Assembly: GCA_964521715.1 (NCBI GenBank)
Contig: CAZFSS010000041.1
Coordinates: 1 to 24,394, forward strand
Direction: 5' to 3'
DNA: 24,394 nt
Source of the DNA: DAOVRD01 sp964521715
GTDB taxonomy: Bacteria > Planctomycetota > Brocadiia > SM23-32
Within the stretch, counting starts at the first letter, position 1; every line of letters starts with the position of its first letter. A program made the position numbers and the translations under genes. Below the pieces are notes generated by a model, which saw nothing but the letters and a program-made list of their open reading frames with translations, ran no database searches and had not been told where the DNA came from. This document shows positions 1-6,725 of this stretch, piece after piece.

Positions 1-126
1 TGGAGCCTTTTCTTTACCCCCACTGCACGGGCACACGCCCGAAAAGTGCAAAACTGTAGGCTAGTGGGCTGTCAAGGAAGTCGTCTTGCATTTTCGCACC
101 TACCGCTCGATAGCGGCCGCGGCCCT

Positions 127-154
127 GTAGGGGCACGGCGCGCCGTGCCCCTAC
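127..154. repeat. 28-bp perfect palindrome, dispersed-repeat candidate
   Basis: The half-site GTAGGGGCACGGCG is followed at once by its exact reverse complement, centred between 140 and 141. A near copy lies at 6670-6693, where the 9-bp arms GGGCACGGC and GCCGTGCCC are separated by AC and the same CCTAC tail follows. Two copies of one palindrome in two intergenic gaps point to a REP-like dispersed family. As RNA it would form a strong hairpin, but no T-run follows on either strand, so it is not a typical intrinsic terminator. The rest of 1-212 holds no gene that I can support, only short hairpins such as CCGCT/AGCGG at 103-116. Confidence 0.7.
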
Positions 155-212
155 GTATCAGTCCGCACATGACACCGGCTGCAGAACGCAAGGTTGCTTG
201 TTGAACAGGCCA

Positions 213-2099
213 CTAGGGGCCCTCCTCGCTCCCGGCCAGCCACTTCCCGTAGAGCTCGTCGAGCTCGGTCTGAAGCTGTTCGAGCTGTCGCCCCGCCCGC
301 CGGCCGGCGCGGCGATCATGGCCGCCGAACGCCTGCGCGATGCGCCGCTCCAGCTCCAGCTTGCGCTGCTCGGCCTCGGCGATCCGGCGCTCGAGTTCAG
401 CCAGGGACGGCGCCGCCCGGCCTCCGTCGGTCCTCTTCCGTCTCTCCTTGCCCCTGGTGGCGACCCGGCCCGCGGGCCGGCGCGTGCGCCTCTGCCGGGC
501 GTACCAGAAGTCGCTGAAGTTCCCCGGGTAGGACACCAACGCCCTGTCGCGCACTTCGACCACGCGCTCGGCGACCTTGTCGAGGAAGTACCGGTCGTGC
601 GAGACGACGAGGATCGTGCCTTCGAAGTCGGCGAGCGCTTCCTCGACCGCCTCGCGGGCCGGGATGTCGAGGTGGTTGGTCGGCTCGTCCAGGATCAGGA
701 AGTTCGGCTTCAGCACCATCAGGCGCGCAAGCTGGAGCCGGTTACGCTCCCCGCCGGACAGGTCGCGCACGCGCTTGCGCAGGTCGTCCGCGCCGAACAG
801 GAACCGCGCCAGCACGCCATGAACGGCCCCCCGGCCGATGGGCGCCGTCGAGGCGATCTCGTCGTAGACCGTCCGATCGCCGTGGAGGATCTCCTGCTCC
901 TGCGCGCAGTAGCCGACGCTCAGGCTCGGGCCGATCCGGATGGTCGGATGGCCCCACGCCCCGTGCCGGACCACGTCGCGCAGCAGCGTTGTCTTGCCGC
1001 AGCCGTTCGGGCCGATCAGGGCCACGCGTTCGCCGCATGAGATGTCCAGGTCGACGTTCTGAAACAGCTTCAGGTCGCCGAAGGCCTTGCTGTAGCCGCG
1101 GAGCTGCAGCGCGATGTCGGCACGGCTTGCCTCCGCCTCGAAGTCGGGGCGAATGGCGGAGGGACCGAGCGTGGGCTTCTCGACGGCTTGCGCCTTCTCG
1201 CGCTCCAGTTGCTTGCGGCGCGCGCGCAGGCGGCGGCCCCACTTCGGATCGCTGCTGCCCCGCGCTATCTCGGCGAAGCGCTGCACCAGCGCCTGGAGCT
1301 GGGCGAGCCGTTTCTGATTGGCGACATAGTCCGCCTGCCGGGCGATCAGGTGCCGCAGTCTGCTGGCCCGGTAGCTCGAGTATCCGCCCTCGTAGTAATC
1401 GAGGGCGCCGTTCTCCAGGTGCAGCACGCCCTGCACCACCCGGTCCAGAAGGTAGCGGTTGTGGGAGACGATCAGCACGGCGCCGTTGAACTTGCTCAGG
1501 AAGTCCTCCAGCCAGGCGACGCCGAGGTAGTCGAGGTGGTTGCCCGGCTCGTCGAGCAGCAGCAGGTCGCGCTCCTCCAGCAGCGCCTGGGCCAGGGCGA
1601 GAACGTTCTTCTCTCCCCCCGACAGGGAGCCGATCTTCTGGGCGCCCCGGCCGCCGAGGCCGAGGGCGTCGAGCGTCGCCCCGGCGCGCTCGGGGAACCA
1701 GTGCCCCTCGATGCGGTCGTACTCGTCGCGCGCCCGCTGGTAGGCCCGCATCGCCTGCTGGACGCCCCTGCCGGCCGCGCACGAGAGCGCGGCCTCCGCC
1801 TCGCCGAGCCGCGCCTTCAACTCCCGGAACTCGCGCAGAATGCAGTCGTCTATCGTCTCCTCATCGTCGTACTCGACGTGCTGAGGAACGTAGCCCACGC
1901 GGGCGGCGCGGGCCAGCACGGCGTTGCCTTCCGACGGCGGCTCCTGGCCGAGCAGGAGCCGCAGGATCGTAGTCTTGCCCGAGCCGTTCGGCCCGATCAG
2001 CCCGATCTTCTGGCCGCTGCTCACCTGGAAGGAGACGTCCCGCAGGACCACCTGCGCGCCGAACCGCTTGGTGACGTTCTGGAGTCCGGCGAGCAACAT
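213..2099 (-). CDS. ABC-F family ATPase (ribosome-associated, tandem ABC domains)
   Basis: The 628-aa product has two ABC domains and no membrane segments. Domain 1 has Walker A GPNGSGKT (36-43), signature LSGGEK (159-164) and Walker B/D-loop DEPGNHLD (183-190). Domain 2 has GPNGCGKT (363-370), LSGGER (447-452) and the ABC-F hallmark DEPTNHLD (471-478). The basic helical linker between domains (about 240-310) matches the family's P-site-tRNA interaction motif, and residues 565-620 form a charged coiled coil. ABC-F proteins are cytoplasmic, act on the ribosome, and include translation factors and antibiotic-protection proteins. The first domain has Gly where DEPTNHLD has Thr. Start ATG 2099 was chosen for the GGAGGTG site just upstream; longer in-frame starts run into a structured leader. 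Subfamily and any drug specificity cannot be assigned. Confidence 0.93.
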   Translation of the reverse strand: MLLAGLQNVTKRFGAQVVLRDVSFQVSSGQKIGLIGPNGSGKTTILRLLLGQEPPSEGNAVLARAARVGYVPQHVEYDDEETIDDCILREFRELKARLGEAEAALSCAAGRGVQQAMRAYQRARDEYDRIEGHWFPERAGATLDALGLGGRGAQKIGSLSGGEKNVLALAQALLEERDLLLLDEPGNHLDYLGVAWLEDFLSKFNGAVLIVSHNRYLLDRVVQGVLHLENGALDYYEGGYSSYRASRLRHLIARQADYVANQKRLAQLQALVQRFAEIARGSSDPKWGRRLRARRKQLEREKAQAVEKPTLGPSAIRPDFEAEASRADIALQLRGYSKAFGDLKLFQNVDLDISCGERVALIGPNGCGKTTLLRDVVRHGAWGHPTIRIGPSLSVGYCAQEQEILHGDRTVYDEIASTAPIGRGAVHGVLARFLFGADDLRKRVRDLSGGERNRLQLARLMVLKPNFLILDEPTNHLDIPAREAVEEALADFEGTILVVSHDRYFLDKVAERVVEVRDRALVSYPGNFSDFWYARQRRTRRPAGRVATRGKERRKRTDGGRAAPSLAELERRIAEAEQRKLELERRIAQAFGGHDRRAGRRAGRQLEQLQTELDELYGKWLAGSEEGP

Positions 2100-2151
2100 G
2101 ACGGCCACCTCCGACACAACGAAACGCCTGGCCCTGCCAGCGGCTTCAGGC

Positions 2152-2180
2152 CAATAAGAAGGCCACGGTTTCCCGTGGCC
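2152..2180 (-). terminator. GAAA-loop hairpin with T-rich tail in the ABC-F leader
   Basis: Read on the minus strand, GGCCACGG, a GAAA loop and CCGTGGCC make a perfect 8-bp stem (2161-2180), followed by TTCTTATT (about 2153-2160). This has the form of an intrinsic terminator, although the T-run is interrupted. It lies about 50 nt before the ABC-F start codon and downstream of the methyltransferase gene, so it could end the methyltransferase transcript or act as an attenuator in the ABC-F leader. Confidence 0.5.
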
Positions 2181-2194
2181 CGCATCCGAATGCC

Positions 2195-2224
2195 CTTTCG
2201 GCGCGACGGGGGAAAAGCCGAAAG
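2195..2224 (-). promoter_or_regulatory. Second leader hairpin upstream of the ABC-F gene
   Basis: CTTTCGGC (2195-2202) and GCCGAAAG (2217-2224) are perfect 8-bp complements separated by 14 nt. The hairpin lies just 5' of the terminator-like hairpin on the minus-strand transcript, so the ABC-F leader holds two consecutive stems. Its regulatory role is inference. Confidence 0.35.
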
Positions 2225-2362
2225 CGGCCACCGACCGCCGCCGCGCGCCCACGCGCGGACCCCAGGTCAGCCCGGCCAACCTGCCGGTCGGTCCCGCTTC
2301 CCTACGTGGTCATCATCCCCGTGGCTATCCTGCCTCTGTGTTGCGGATTACGCCGCGCCTCC

Positions 2363-2390
2363 ATTATGGCGATTGGGGGCCTGAAGTCAA
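2363..2390 (-). promoter_or_regulatory. Candidate sigma-70 promoter for the ABC-F gene
   Basis: On the minus strand, TTGACT (2385-2390) and CATAAT (2363-2368) are separated by 16 bp, and each box matches the sigma-70 consensus at five of six positions. The -35 box overlaps the methyltransferase stop codon. Transcription from here would give a leader of about 255 nt containing both hairpins at 2152-2224. No other gene is seen between 2100 and 2386. Confidence 0.45.
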
Positions 2391-3220
2391 GGTCTGGCTG
2401 AGCGTCCCTCGGCCTCCTTCACTCGGGACAACGCGATCCCGACGTAGCCAGGGTCGGTCTCAAAACCGACATAACGGCAGCCCAAACGCGTTGCCGCCAC
2501 GGCCGTCGTCCCGGTGCCCATGAACGGATCGAGGACGACCAGCGGCTCCGCTCCGCCGTACGGCGGACGCAGTCCGTGCAGCTTGATGCACATCTCGGGC
2601 AGCTTGTCCGGGAACGCCGCCGGATGCGGCTTGGCGCCCGTGACCGTCTCATACGGGACGTACCACGTGTTGCCCCGGTCGCGGAGGTCCTGCGTGGCCT
2701 TCTTCCACCGGCCAATGTTGCTCTTGTCCTGGTAGGCCACGCCTATGGCGAGCTTGTCCAGCTTCACCTCGCCGCTCTTCGAGAAGTGGAAGATGTACTC
2801 ATGGGCGTTGTTCAGGTAGCGGGCGCTGTTGACGGGCTTGTAGTGGCCCATGTTCACGCCCTCTTCGGGCGCGGCGATCGACTTGATCCAATGGATCGTG
2901 TTCTGGAGCGTGAAGCCGGCGCGCCTGATCCGCTGCGCCACCTCCAGCGAACGCAGCTCGTCGGACGGCCTGTCGCCGATGTTGAAGAAGAAGGAGCCGT
3001 CGTCCCTGAGCACGCGCCGGCACTCGGATGCGACTTCCTCCAGCCAGTCGAGGTACTCGCCGAAGGGCAGGTTGTCCCGGTGGCTGCTGTACTGCGTGCC
3101 GATGTTGTACGGCGGTGAGGTCACGATCAGGTCGACGCAGCCGTCGGGCAGGCGCGCCCGCATGCCGGCCACGCAATCCTCGCAGAAGATTCTGTCCAGG
3201 CAACTCTCCATCCGCTGCAT
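2387..3220 (-). CDS. Orphan beta-class site-specific DNA methyltransferase
   Basis: The 277-aa product carries the catalytic motif TSPPYN (34-39) before the SAM-binding motif DPFMGTGTT (231-239), the order of beta-class amino-methyltransferases. SPPY rather than DPPY favours N4-cytosine, but N6-adenine cannot be excluded. It would transfer a methyl group from S-adenosylmethionine to DNA; the recognition sequence is not readable. No restriction endonuclease or specificity gene lies next to it, so it is an orphan in this window, possibly regulatory or a remnant of a restriction system. The start is ambiguous: ATG 3220 has GAGG only 2 nt upstream, while ATG 3211, three codons in, has the same GAGG at 11 nt. 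The region 3221-3312 to TldE carries no gene. Confidence 0.9.
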   Translation of the reverse strand: MQRMESCLDRIFCEDCVAGMRARLPDGCVDLIVTSPPYNIGTQYSSHRDNLPFGEYLDWLEEVASECRRVLRDDGSFFFNIGDRPSDELRSLEVAQRIRRAGFTLQNTIHWIKSIAAPEEGVNMGHYKPVNSARYLNNAHEYIFHFSKSGEVKLDKLAIGVAYQDKSNIGRWKKATQDLRDRGNTWYVPYETVTGAKPHPAAFPDKLPEMCIKLHGLRPPYGGAEPLVVLDPFMGTGTTAVAATRLGCRYVGFETDPGYVGIALSRVKEAEGRSARP

Positions 3221-3255
3221 TGCCTCAACGTGGCGAGCACTTCGTAGCCGATCCC

Positions 3256-3284
3256 TCGTCGTGCTCGTTGTACCGTTGTGGTTC
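3256..3284. repeat. Short intergenic repeat, copy 1
   Basis: This 29-bp stretch upstream of the methyltransferase matches 4691-4719 at 24 of 29 positions without gaps; the shared core reads TGCTCGTTGTACCGTTGTGG here. Both copies sit in the gap upstream of a minus-strand gene, which suggests a small dispersed repeat rather than chance. Confidence 0.5.
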
Positions 3285-3312
3285 AGGGCGTCGCCGGACC
3301 CCGACGTTCGCC

Positions 3313-4629
3313 CTACCCCTGGGCGGCCAGCTTGAGGCCGGAGACCATGACGGGCGGCGCGCAGGTGTCGCCGATCCACTGACGTTCGCTGCCGATGGCC
3401 TCGACCTTCTTGAGAACCTCGTAGACGTTGCCGGCCGCCATGCAGTCCTTGAGGCGGCCCTTGATCCTGCCGTCCTCGACCAGGAAGCCGAGGTCCAGGT
3501 TGACGCTGAACTCGCCGGCCAGGACGTTGCTCTGCCCCGACCCGAGCGTCTGTTCGACGATGACGCCTCGCTTCATCGCCGCCAGCATGTCGTCGAAGGC
3601 CGTGTCGCCCGCGCTCACAACGAGGTTGGTGGGCGAAGGCGCCGGGCGTCCGGCGTAGCCTCGGAACCCGTGCCCGCTCGGCTCGCAGCCGAGCAGGCCG
3701 GCCGTCTGCAGATCGGTCATGTACGTCTTCAGGACGCCGTTCTCGAAGAAGTCCTGCCTGCGCGTGGCCGTCCCCTCGTCGTCCACCGCGCACGTGCCCG
3801 GCGCGAACGGGATCGTGGGGTCGTCCGTGATGGTGATGCGCTCGTCGAGCACCTGCTCCCCGATCCGCCCGCGCAGGACGGACGAGCCCTTGTGCACGAG
3901 CTTCCCGTTCAAAGCAACCTCGATCGGGTCGAGCAGATCGCCCAGCGCCTTGGGCGTGAAGATCATCGGCATCGCTTCGAGCCTGGCCGGCACGATCACC
4001 GAGGCCCGCTTCATCCTGTCGAGCACGCTCGTCGCCAGGTCCATCACGGAGTCGAACGGCTGGCGCCAGGTCTTGAAATCGTAGACTTGCAGCAGGCCGT
4101 CGTCGCTGACGAGCTGCACGCTGACGCTGCCGGACATGCTGCTGGACTCCCGCTCGACGTCCAGCCCGCGGCTGTTCATGACGCGCTGAGTGCCGGTCGA
4201 ACGCGACACGCCGCAGCCATACAGATACGCCTGGTCGGCCTTGCGGCTGAGCTCGAGCCCTTCGCGGCCCATCTCGACCATCCGCTCGGCCGTCACCTTC
4301 GGCACACGGCCGTCGTAGACCTCCACGTCTCGCAGGTCCGACGGCTGGGCCGGGAGCTCGAACCTGGCCTCGTCGCCGAACGCAGCGCTGGCCGCGGCCA
4401 TCTCCACCAGCCTTGCCGGATCGCGCAGGTCGGTCGTGGCGGCGAACCCGATCCGCCCCCGATGGATCACGCGCAGCCCGACGCCGTGGAACTGGCGCGT
4501 GGTGATCTCCTTGAGCCGGTTGTCGTCAAAGCTGACCGAGACCGACTCGCCTCTCTGCTCGATGACCTCGGCCGCGTCAAAGCGCTTGCGCGCACGCTCG
4601 AGGATCGCTTCGGCGGATCCTTCGCTCAT
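3313..4629 (-). CDS. pmbA: TldE/PmbA, metalloprotease subunit
   Basis: The 438-aa product spans a full-length TldE/PmbA and lies immediately downstream of tldD. It lacks the HExxxH motif, as expected for TldE, the subunit that assembles with zinc-bearing TldD to degrade or mature small unfolded peptides; in Escherichia coli the pair processes microcin B17 and the CcdA antitoxin. The C-terminal half shows the usual family landmarks, including the GTGS-like GSGQSNVL stretch and the 'GEFSVNLD' segment. Start ATG 4629 has AGAAGG 4 nt upstream; a longer in-frame start 14 codons up lacks support. The 113-bp gap to tldD carries a short repeat, so co-transcription is likely but not tight. No candidate substrate peptide gene is visible nearby. 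Confidence 0.92.
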   Translation of the reverse strand: MSEGSAEAILERARKRFDAAEVIEQRGESVSVSFDDNRLKEITTRQFHGVGLRVIHRGRIGFAATTDLRDPARLVEMAAASAAFGDEARFELPAQPSDLRDVEVYDGRVPKVTAERMVEMGREGLELSRKADQAYLYGCGVSRSTGTQRVMNSRGLDVERESSSMSGSVSVQLVSDDGLLQVYDFKTWRQPFDSVMDLATSVLDRMKRASVIVPARLEAMPMIFTPKALGDLLDPIEVALNGKLVHKGSSVLRGRIGEQVLDERITITDDPTIPFAPGTCAVDDEGTATRRQDFFENGVLKTYMTDLQTAGLLGCEPSGHGFRGYAGRPAPSPTNLVVSAGDTAFDDMLAAMKRGVIVEQTLGSGQSNVLAGEFSVNLDLGFLVEDGRIKGRLKDCMAAGNVYEVLKKVEAIGSERQWIGDTCAPPVMVSGLKLAAQG

Positions 4630-4690
4630 TCTGCCTTCTCCACGCTCTCCATGTGAGCCACGACGACACAACGTTCACGACGCAGTGCGG

Positions 4691-4719
4691 TCGTTCTGCT
4701 CGTGGTGCCGTTGTGGTCC
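4691..4719. repeat. Short intergenic repeat, copy 2
   Basis: This partner of 3256-3284 (24/29 identical) has the core TGCTCGTGGTGCCGTTGTGG. It lies between tldD and pmbA. Confidence 0.5.
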
Positions 4720-4742
4720 CTTCTCGTGTCGGATGGCCCACG

Positions 4743-6104
4743 TCACCGGCCGCCGATGACGACGTTCCGCATGCGGCAGTGGGGCCCGCCGTCGCCGACG
4801 CGCAGGGGGCTCTGGCCTCCCTTGCCGCAGCCGCCCAGGCCGCCGTGCATCTTGAAGTCGTTCCCGACGCGGTCGATGTTCGCCAACGTCTGGAACACGT
4901 TGCCGGTGAGCACCACGTCCCGGACCTTCTCGGCGAGCTTGCCCTTGCGGATCCTGTAGGCTTCCTCGGAGCTGAAAGTGAACATCTCCATGTTGGTCTG
5001 GCCGCCCAGCATGCCGATGGCGTAGATGCCGTCCTCGGTTTCCGCCAGCATCTCCTCGAACGGCGTCCGGCCGGGCTCCATGAAGGTGTTGGTCATGCGG
5101 ACGATGGGCGGGTGGCCGTAGGAGATGGCCCGGGCGTTCCCCGTGGGCTGCTCCCCCATCTTGGCCGCTGTTTCGCGGTTGTGGAGGCGGCCGGCCAGGA
5201 CGCCCTCCTTTATGAGGGGCGTGCGCGAGCTCGGCACGCCCTCGCAGTCGAACGCAATGAAGCCCGCTTCGCCCTCCAGCGATCCGTCGTCCGTGATGTT
5301 GAGGAAGTCCTCCCCGAAGCGGCGCCCGAGCTGCATGATGTCCTTCAGGCGCGGGTTCTCATACAGGAAGTCCGACTCGCTCAGGTGGCCGAACGCTTCG
5401 TGCACGAAGACGCCGCAGAGCTTCGGGTCCACGATGACGGTGTAGGTGCCGGCCTCGACGGGCCTGGCGTCGAGCAACTCGATGGCCCGCCTGACGGCCT
5501 TTTCGCAGTCTTCGTCCAGGGCAGCGACCTGGCTGAAGCCGCGCAGGTCGCCGACGGTCTCGAACGCCCGCTGGATGTTCGCCCCGTCGACGGCGATCGC
5601 CCCGACCGCCGCGCCGCAGAAGGTGTACTCCTGCTCGATGTAGCTGCCGTCCGAGTTGGCGAAGCAGGTCGTGCCGCGCCCGTCGCGGTAGACGACGATG
5701 CTCGTCTGGATTCGCTCGTTGCCGAGGATGATCTGGTTGTAGCGATGGCACATCTGCTGCTTGTCGGCCAGGGAGACGTCAAAGGGATCGGACTCGACGC
5801 GGGTCCTGTAGACGGCTTCGAACGGGCCGACGCGCGCGAGCTCGAACTTCGTGCCGCCAACCAGCTCCGCCTGCTCGACCGCCATTCGCGCGTATCTCTC
5901 CAGGCCGTCGATGTCATTGAAGGTGGCGAACCCCCATCCGCCGTCCTTGAGCACGCGCACGCAGCCGCCGCGGCCCGTCCGTTCGCCGATGTCCTCAAGC
6001 TCCTTGCCGGCGTAGGCCACGTTCGTGGAGACGGCTTCTTGGATGCGCACTTCGGCGTAGTCGGCCGGCAGCTTCTGACAGAGGTCGAGCAGCTTGTCTT
6101 GCAT
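4743..6104 (-). CDS. tldD: TldD, zinc metalloprotease subunit
   Basis: The 453-aa product contains the metal site HEAFGH (235-240), an HExxxH motif, and the late cysteine in GCGKGGQ (Cys426) that matches the third zinc ligand known for E. coli TldD. It is therefore the catalytic half of the cytoplasmic TldD/TldE heterodimer, which threads small peptides into an internal chamber. It is followed by pmbA on the same strand, the classical pairing. Start ATG 6104 gives an N-terminus typical of the family; the upstream ribosome site is weak (AAGG abuts the start, with a GGGTGGG a little further up). All expected residues are present, so it should be active. Confidence 0.94.
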   Translation of the reverse strand: MQDKLLDLCQKLPADYAEVRIQEAVSTNVAYAGKELEDIGERTGRGGCVRVLKDGGWGFATFNDIDGLERYARMAVEQAELVGGTKFELARVGPFEAVYRTRVESDPFDVSLADKQQMCHRYNQIILGNERIQTSIVVYRDGRGTTCFANSDGSYIEQEYTFCGAAVGAIAVDGANIQRAFETVGDLRGFSQVAALDEDCEKAVRRAIELLDARPVEAGTYTVIVDPKLCGVFVHEAFGHLSESDFLYENPRLKDIMQLGRRFGEDFLNITDDGSLEGEAGFIAFDCEGVPSSRTPLIKEGVLAGRLHNRETAAKMGEQPTGNARAISYGHPPIVRMTNTFMEPGRTPFEEMLAETEDGIYAIGMLGGQTNMEMFTFSSEEAYRIRKGKLAEKVRDVVLTGNVFQTLANIDRVGNDFKMHGGLGGCGKGGQSPLRVGDGGPHCRMRNVVIGGR

Positions 6105-6194
6105 CCTTGACCCACCCTTGGATCTACTCGTGGGAAGGGAACGGGGAACGGACGGCGCGCCGCGGGTTATCCGCTGTTAACGTCGGTCGCTCGC

Positions 6195-6228
6195 CGTCCT
6201 TCGTGGTCTCCGTGACTCAGTGGTGAAT
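6195..6228. repeat. Quasi-periodic intergenic sequence, dispersed-repeat candidate
   Basis: The gap 6105-6288 holds no gene that I can support. It contains TTCGTGGTCTCCGTGACTCA followed by GTGGTGAAT, which reiterates a GTG-rich unit of about 9 bp. Sequences of this form recur between genes in many bacterial genomes in my memory; only one copy is in this window, so the call is tentative. Confidence 0.3.
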
Positions 6229-6288
6229 GGAGGCCGGACGGCCCGCGCATTCTGCCCCGCAGCGGCGGGCAAAGCAAGTGAACGTCCT

Positions 6289-6594
6289 CTAGCCGCGCGC
6301 GAGGGCGAGGACGAGGGCCAGAACCAGAACGGCCACGAGGACGGCGAGCAGGACCGCACGAACGCGCCGGCTACGGGAGCGCGCCTGCTCCGGGAACTCC
6401 CGGCGCATGAACTCCTCGTAGTCGAACTCGTCGTCCTCCGAGTAACCGGCGGGGAGATCGGCGGCCCACTTGTCGGCGTCCTCGGCCCAGCCGGTCCGGT
6501 CGTCCGAGCCGCAGTGCGGGCAGGCCTTCGCCCCTACTGCCACCTCCTCCCCACAATGGGGACAGACGAAGTAGTCGTCAGCTCGGTCCGCCAT
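6289..6594 (-). CDS. Small zinc-ribbon protein with C-terminal membrane anchor
   Basis: The 101-aa product opens with two CPHCG knuckles (about residues 11-15 and 25-29), forming a four-cysteine zinc ribbon. An acidic linker (about 38-68) and a short basic stretch (about 70-77) follow, and a single hydrophobic helix rich in Leu, Val and Ala (about 79-99) ends the protein. This predicts a tail-anchored membrane protein with a cytoplasmic zinc ribbon. Small proteins of this layout are known from planctomycete-like genomes but have no assigned function. It stands alone, flanked by repeat-bearing gaps. Start ATG 6594 directly precedes the ribbon; an AGGG lies about 7 nt upstream. Confidence 0.8.
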   Translation of the reverse strand: MADRADDYFVCPHCGEEVAVGAKACPHCGSDDRTGWAEDADKWAADLPAGYSEDDEFDYEEFMRREFPEQARSRSRRVRAVLLAVLVAVLVLALVLALARG

Positions 6595-6621
6595 CCTCGC
6601 GCCCTGCCTCTCCCTCCTGCT

Positions 6622-6637
6622 CCCGCCGTACGGCGGG
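6622..6637. repeat. 16-bp perfect palindrome CCCGCCGTACGGCGGG
   Basis: The two 8-bp arms meet at a central TA. The 14-bp core CCGCCGTACGGCGG occurs again inside the methyltransferase gene at 2553-2566. It lies just upstream of the zinc-ribbon gene start and could be a repeat or an operator. Confidence 0.45.
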
Positions 6638-6642
6638 CAAGC

Positions 6643-6666
6643 CTGCTCTTGCTCCTACTCTTACTC
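6643..6666. repeat. Hexanucleotide tandem repeat, 4 x YTRCTC
   Basis: Four consecutive hexamers, CTGCTC, TTGCTC, CTACTC and TTACTC, form a pure pyrimidine-biased tract; on the minus strand they read GAGTAA, GAGTAG, GAGCAA, GAGCAG. It lies between the palindromes at 6622-6637 and 6670-6693, in the gap between the GH4 gene and the zinc-ribbon gene. Confidence 0.6.
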
Positions 6667-6669
6667 TCC

Positions 6670-6693
6670 GGGCACGGCACGCCGTGCCCCTAC
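6670..6693. repeat. Second copy of the GGGGCACGGC palindrome
   Basis: GGGCACGGC (6670-6678) and GCCGTGCCC (6681-6689) form 9-bp arms around AC, followed by CCTAC's remainder. This is a shortened copy of the palindrome at 127-154. It lies downstream of the GH4 gene stop, where a hairpin could protect or end the transcript. Confidence 0.65.
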
Positions 6694-6725
6694 ACGGGCA
6701 ACCGCAGCTTGTGGTGCCCGCACGC

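Noticed and set aside
2100..2279. Longer N-terminus for the ABC-F protein (60 extra residues)
   Set aside because: ATG 2099 has a strong GGAGGTG and starts exactly at the conserved ABC domain; the extension covers two perfect hairpins.
2552..2567. Palindrome TCCGCCGTACGGCGGA as a regulatory element
   Set aside because: It lies within the coding region of the methyltransferase, encoding part of LRPPYGG. It shares a core with 6622-6637 but may be chance at this GC content.
3028..4656. 542-codon open frame antisense to pmbA and the methyltransferase
   Set aside because: It mirrors the wobble-GC bias of the real genes on the opposite strand and shows no recognisable domain; the same holds for other long antisense frames opposite tldD, the GH4 gene and the FAH-family gene.
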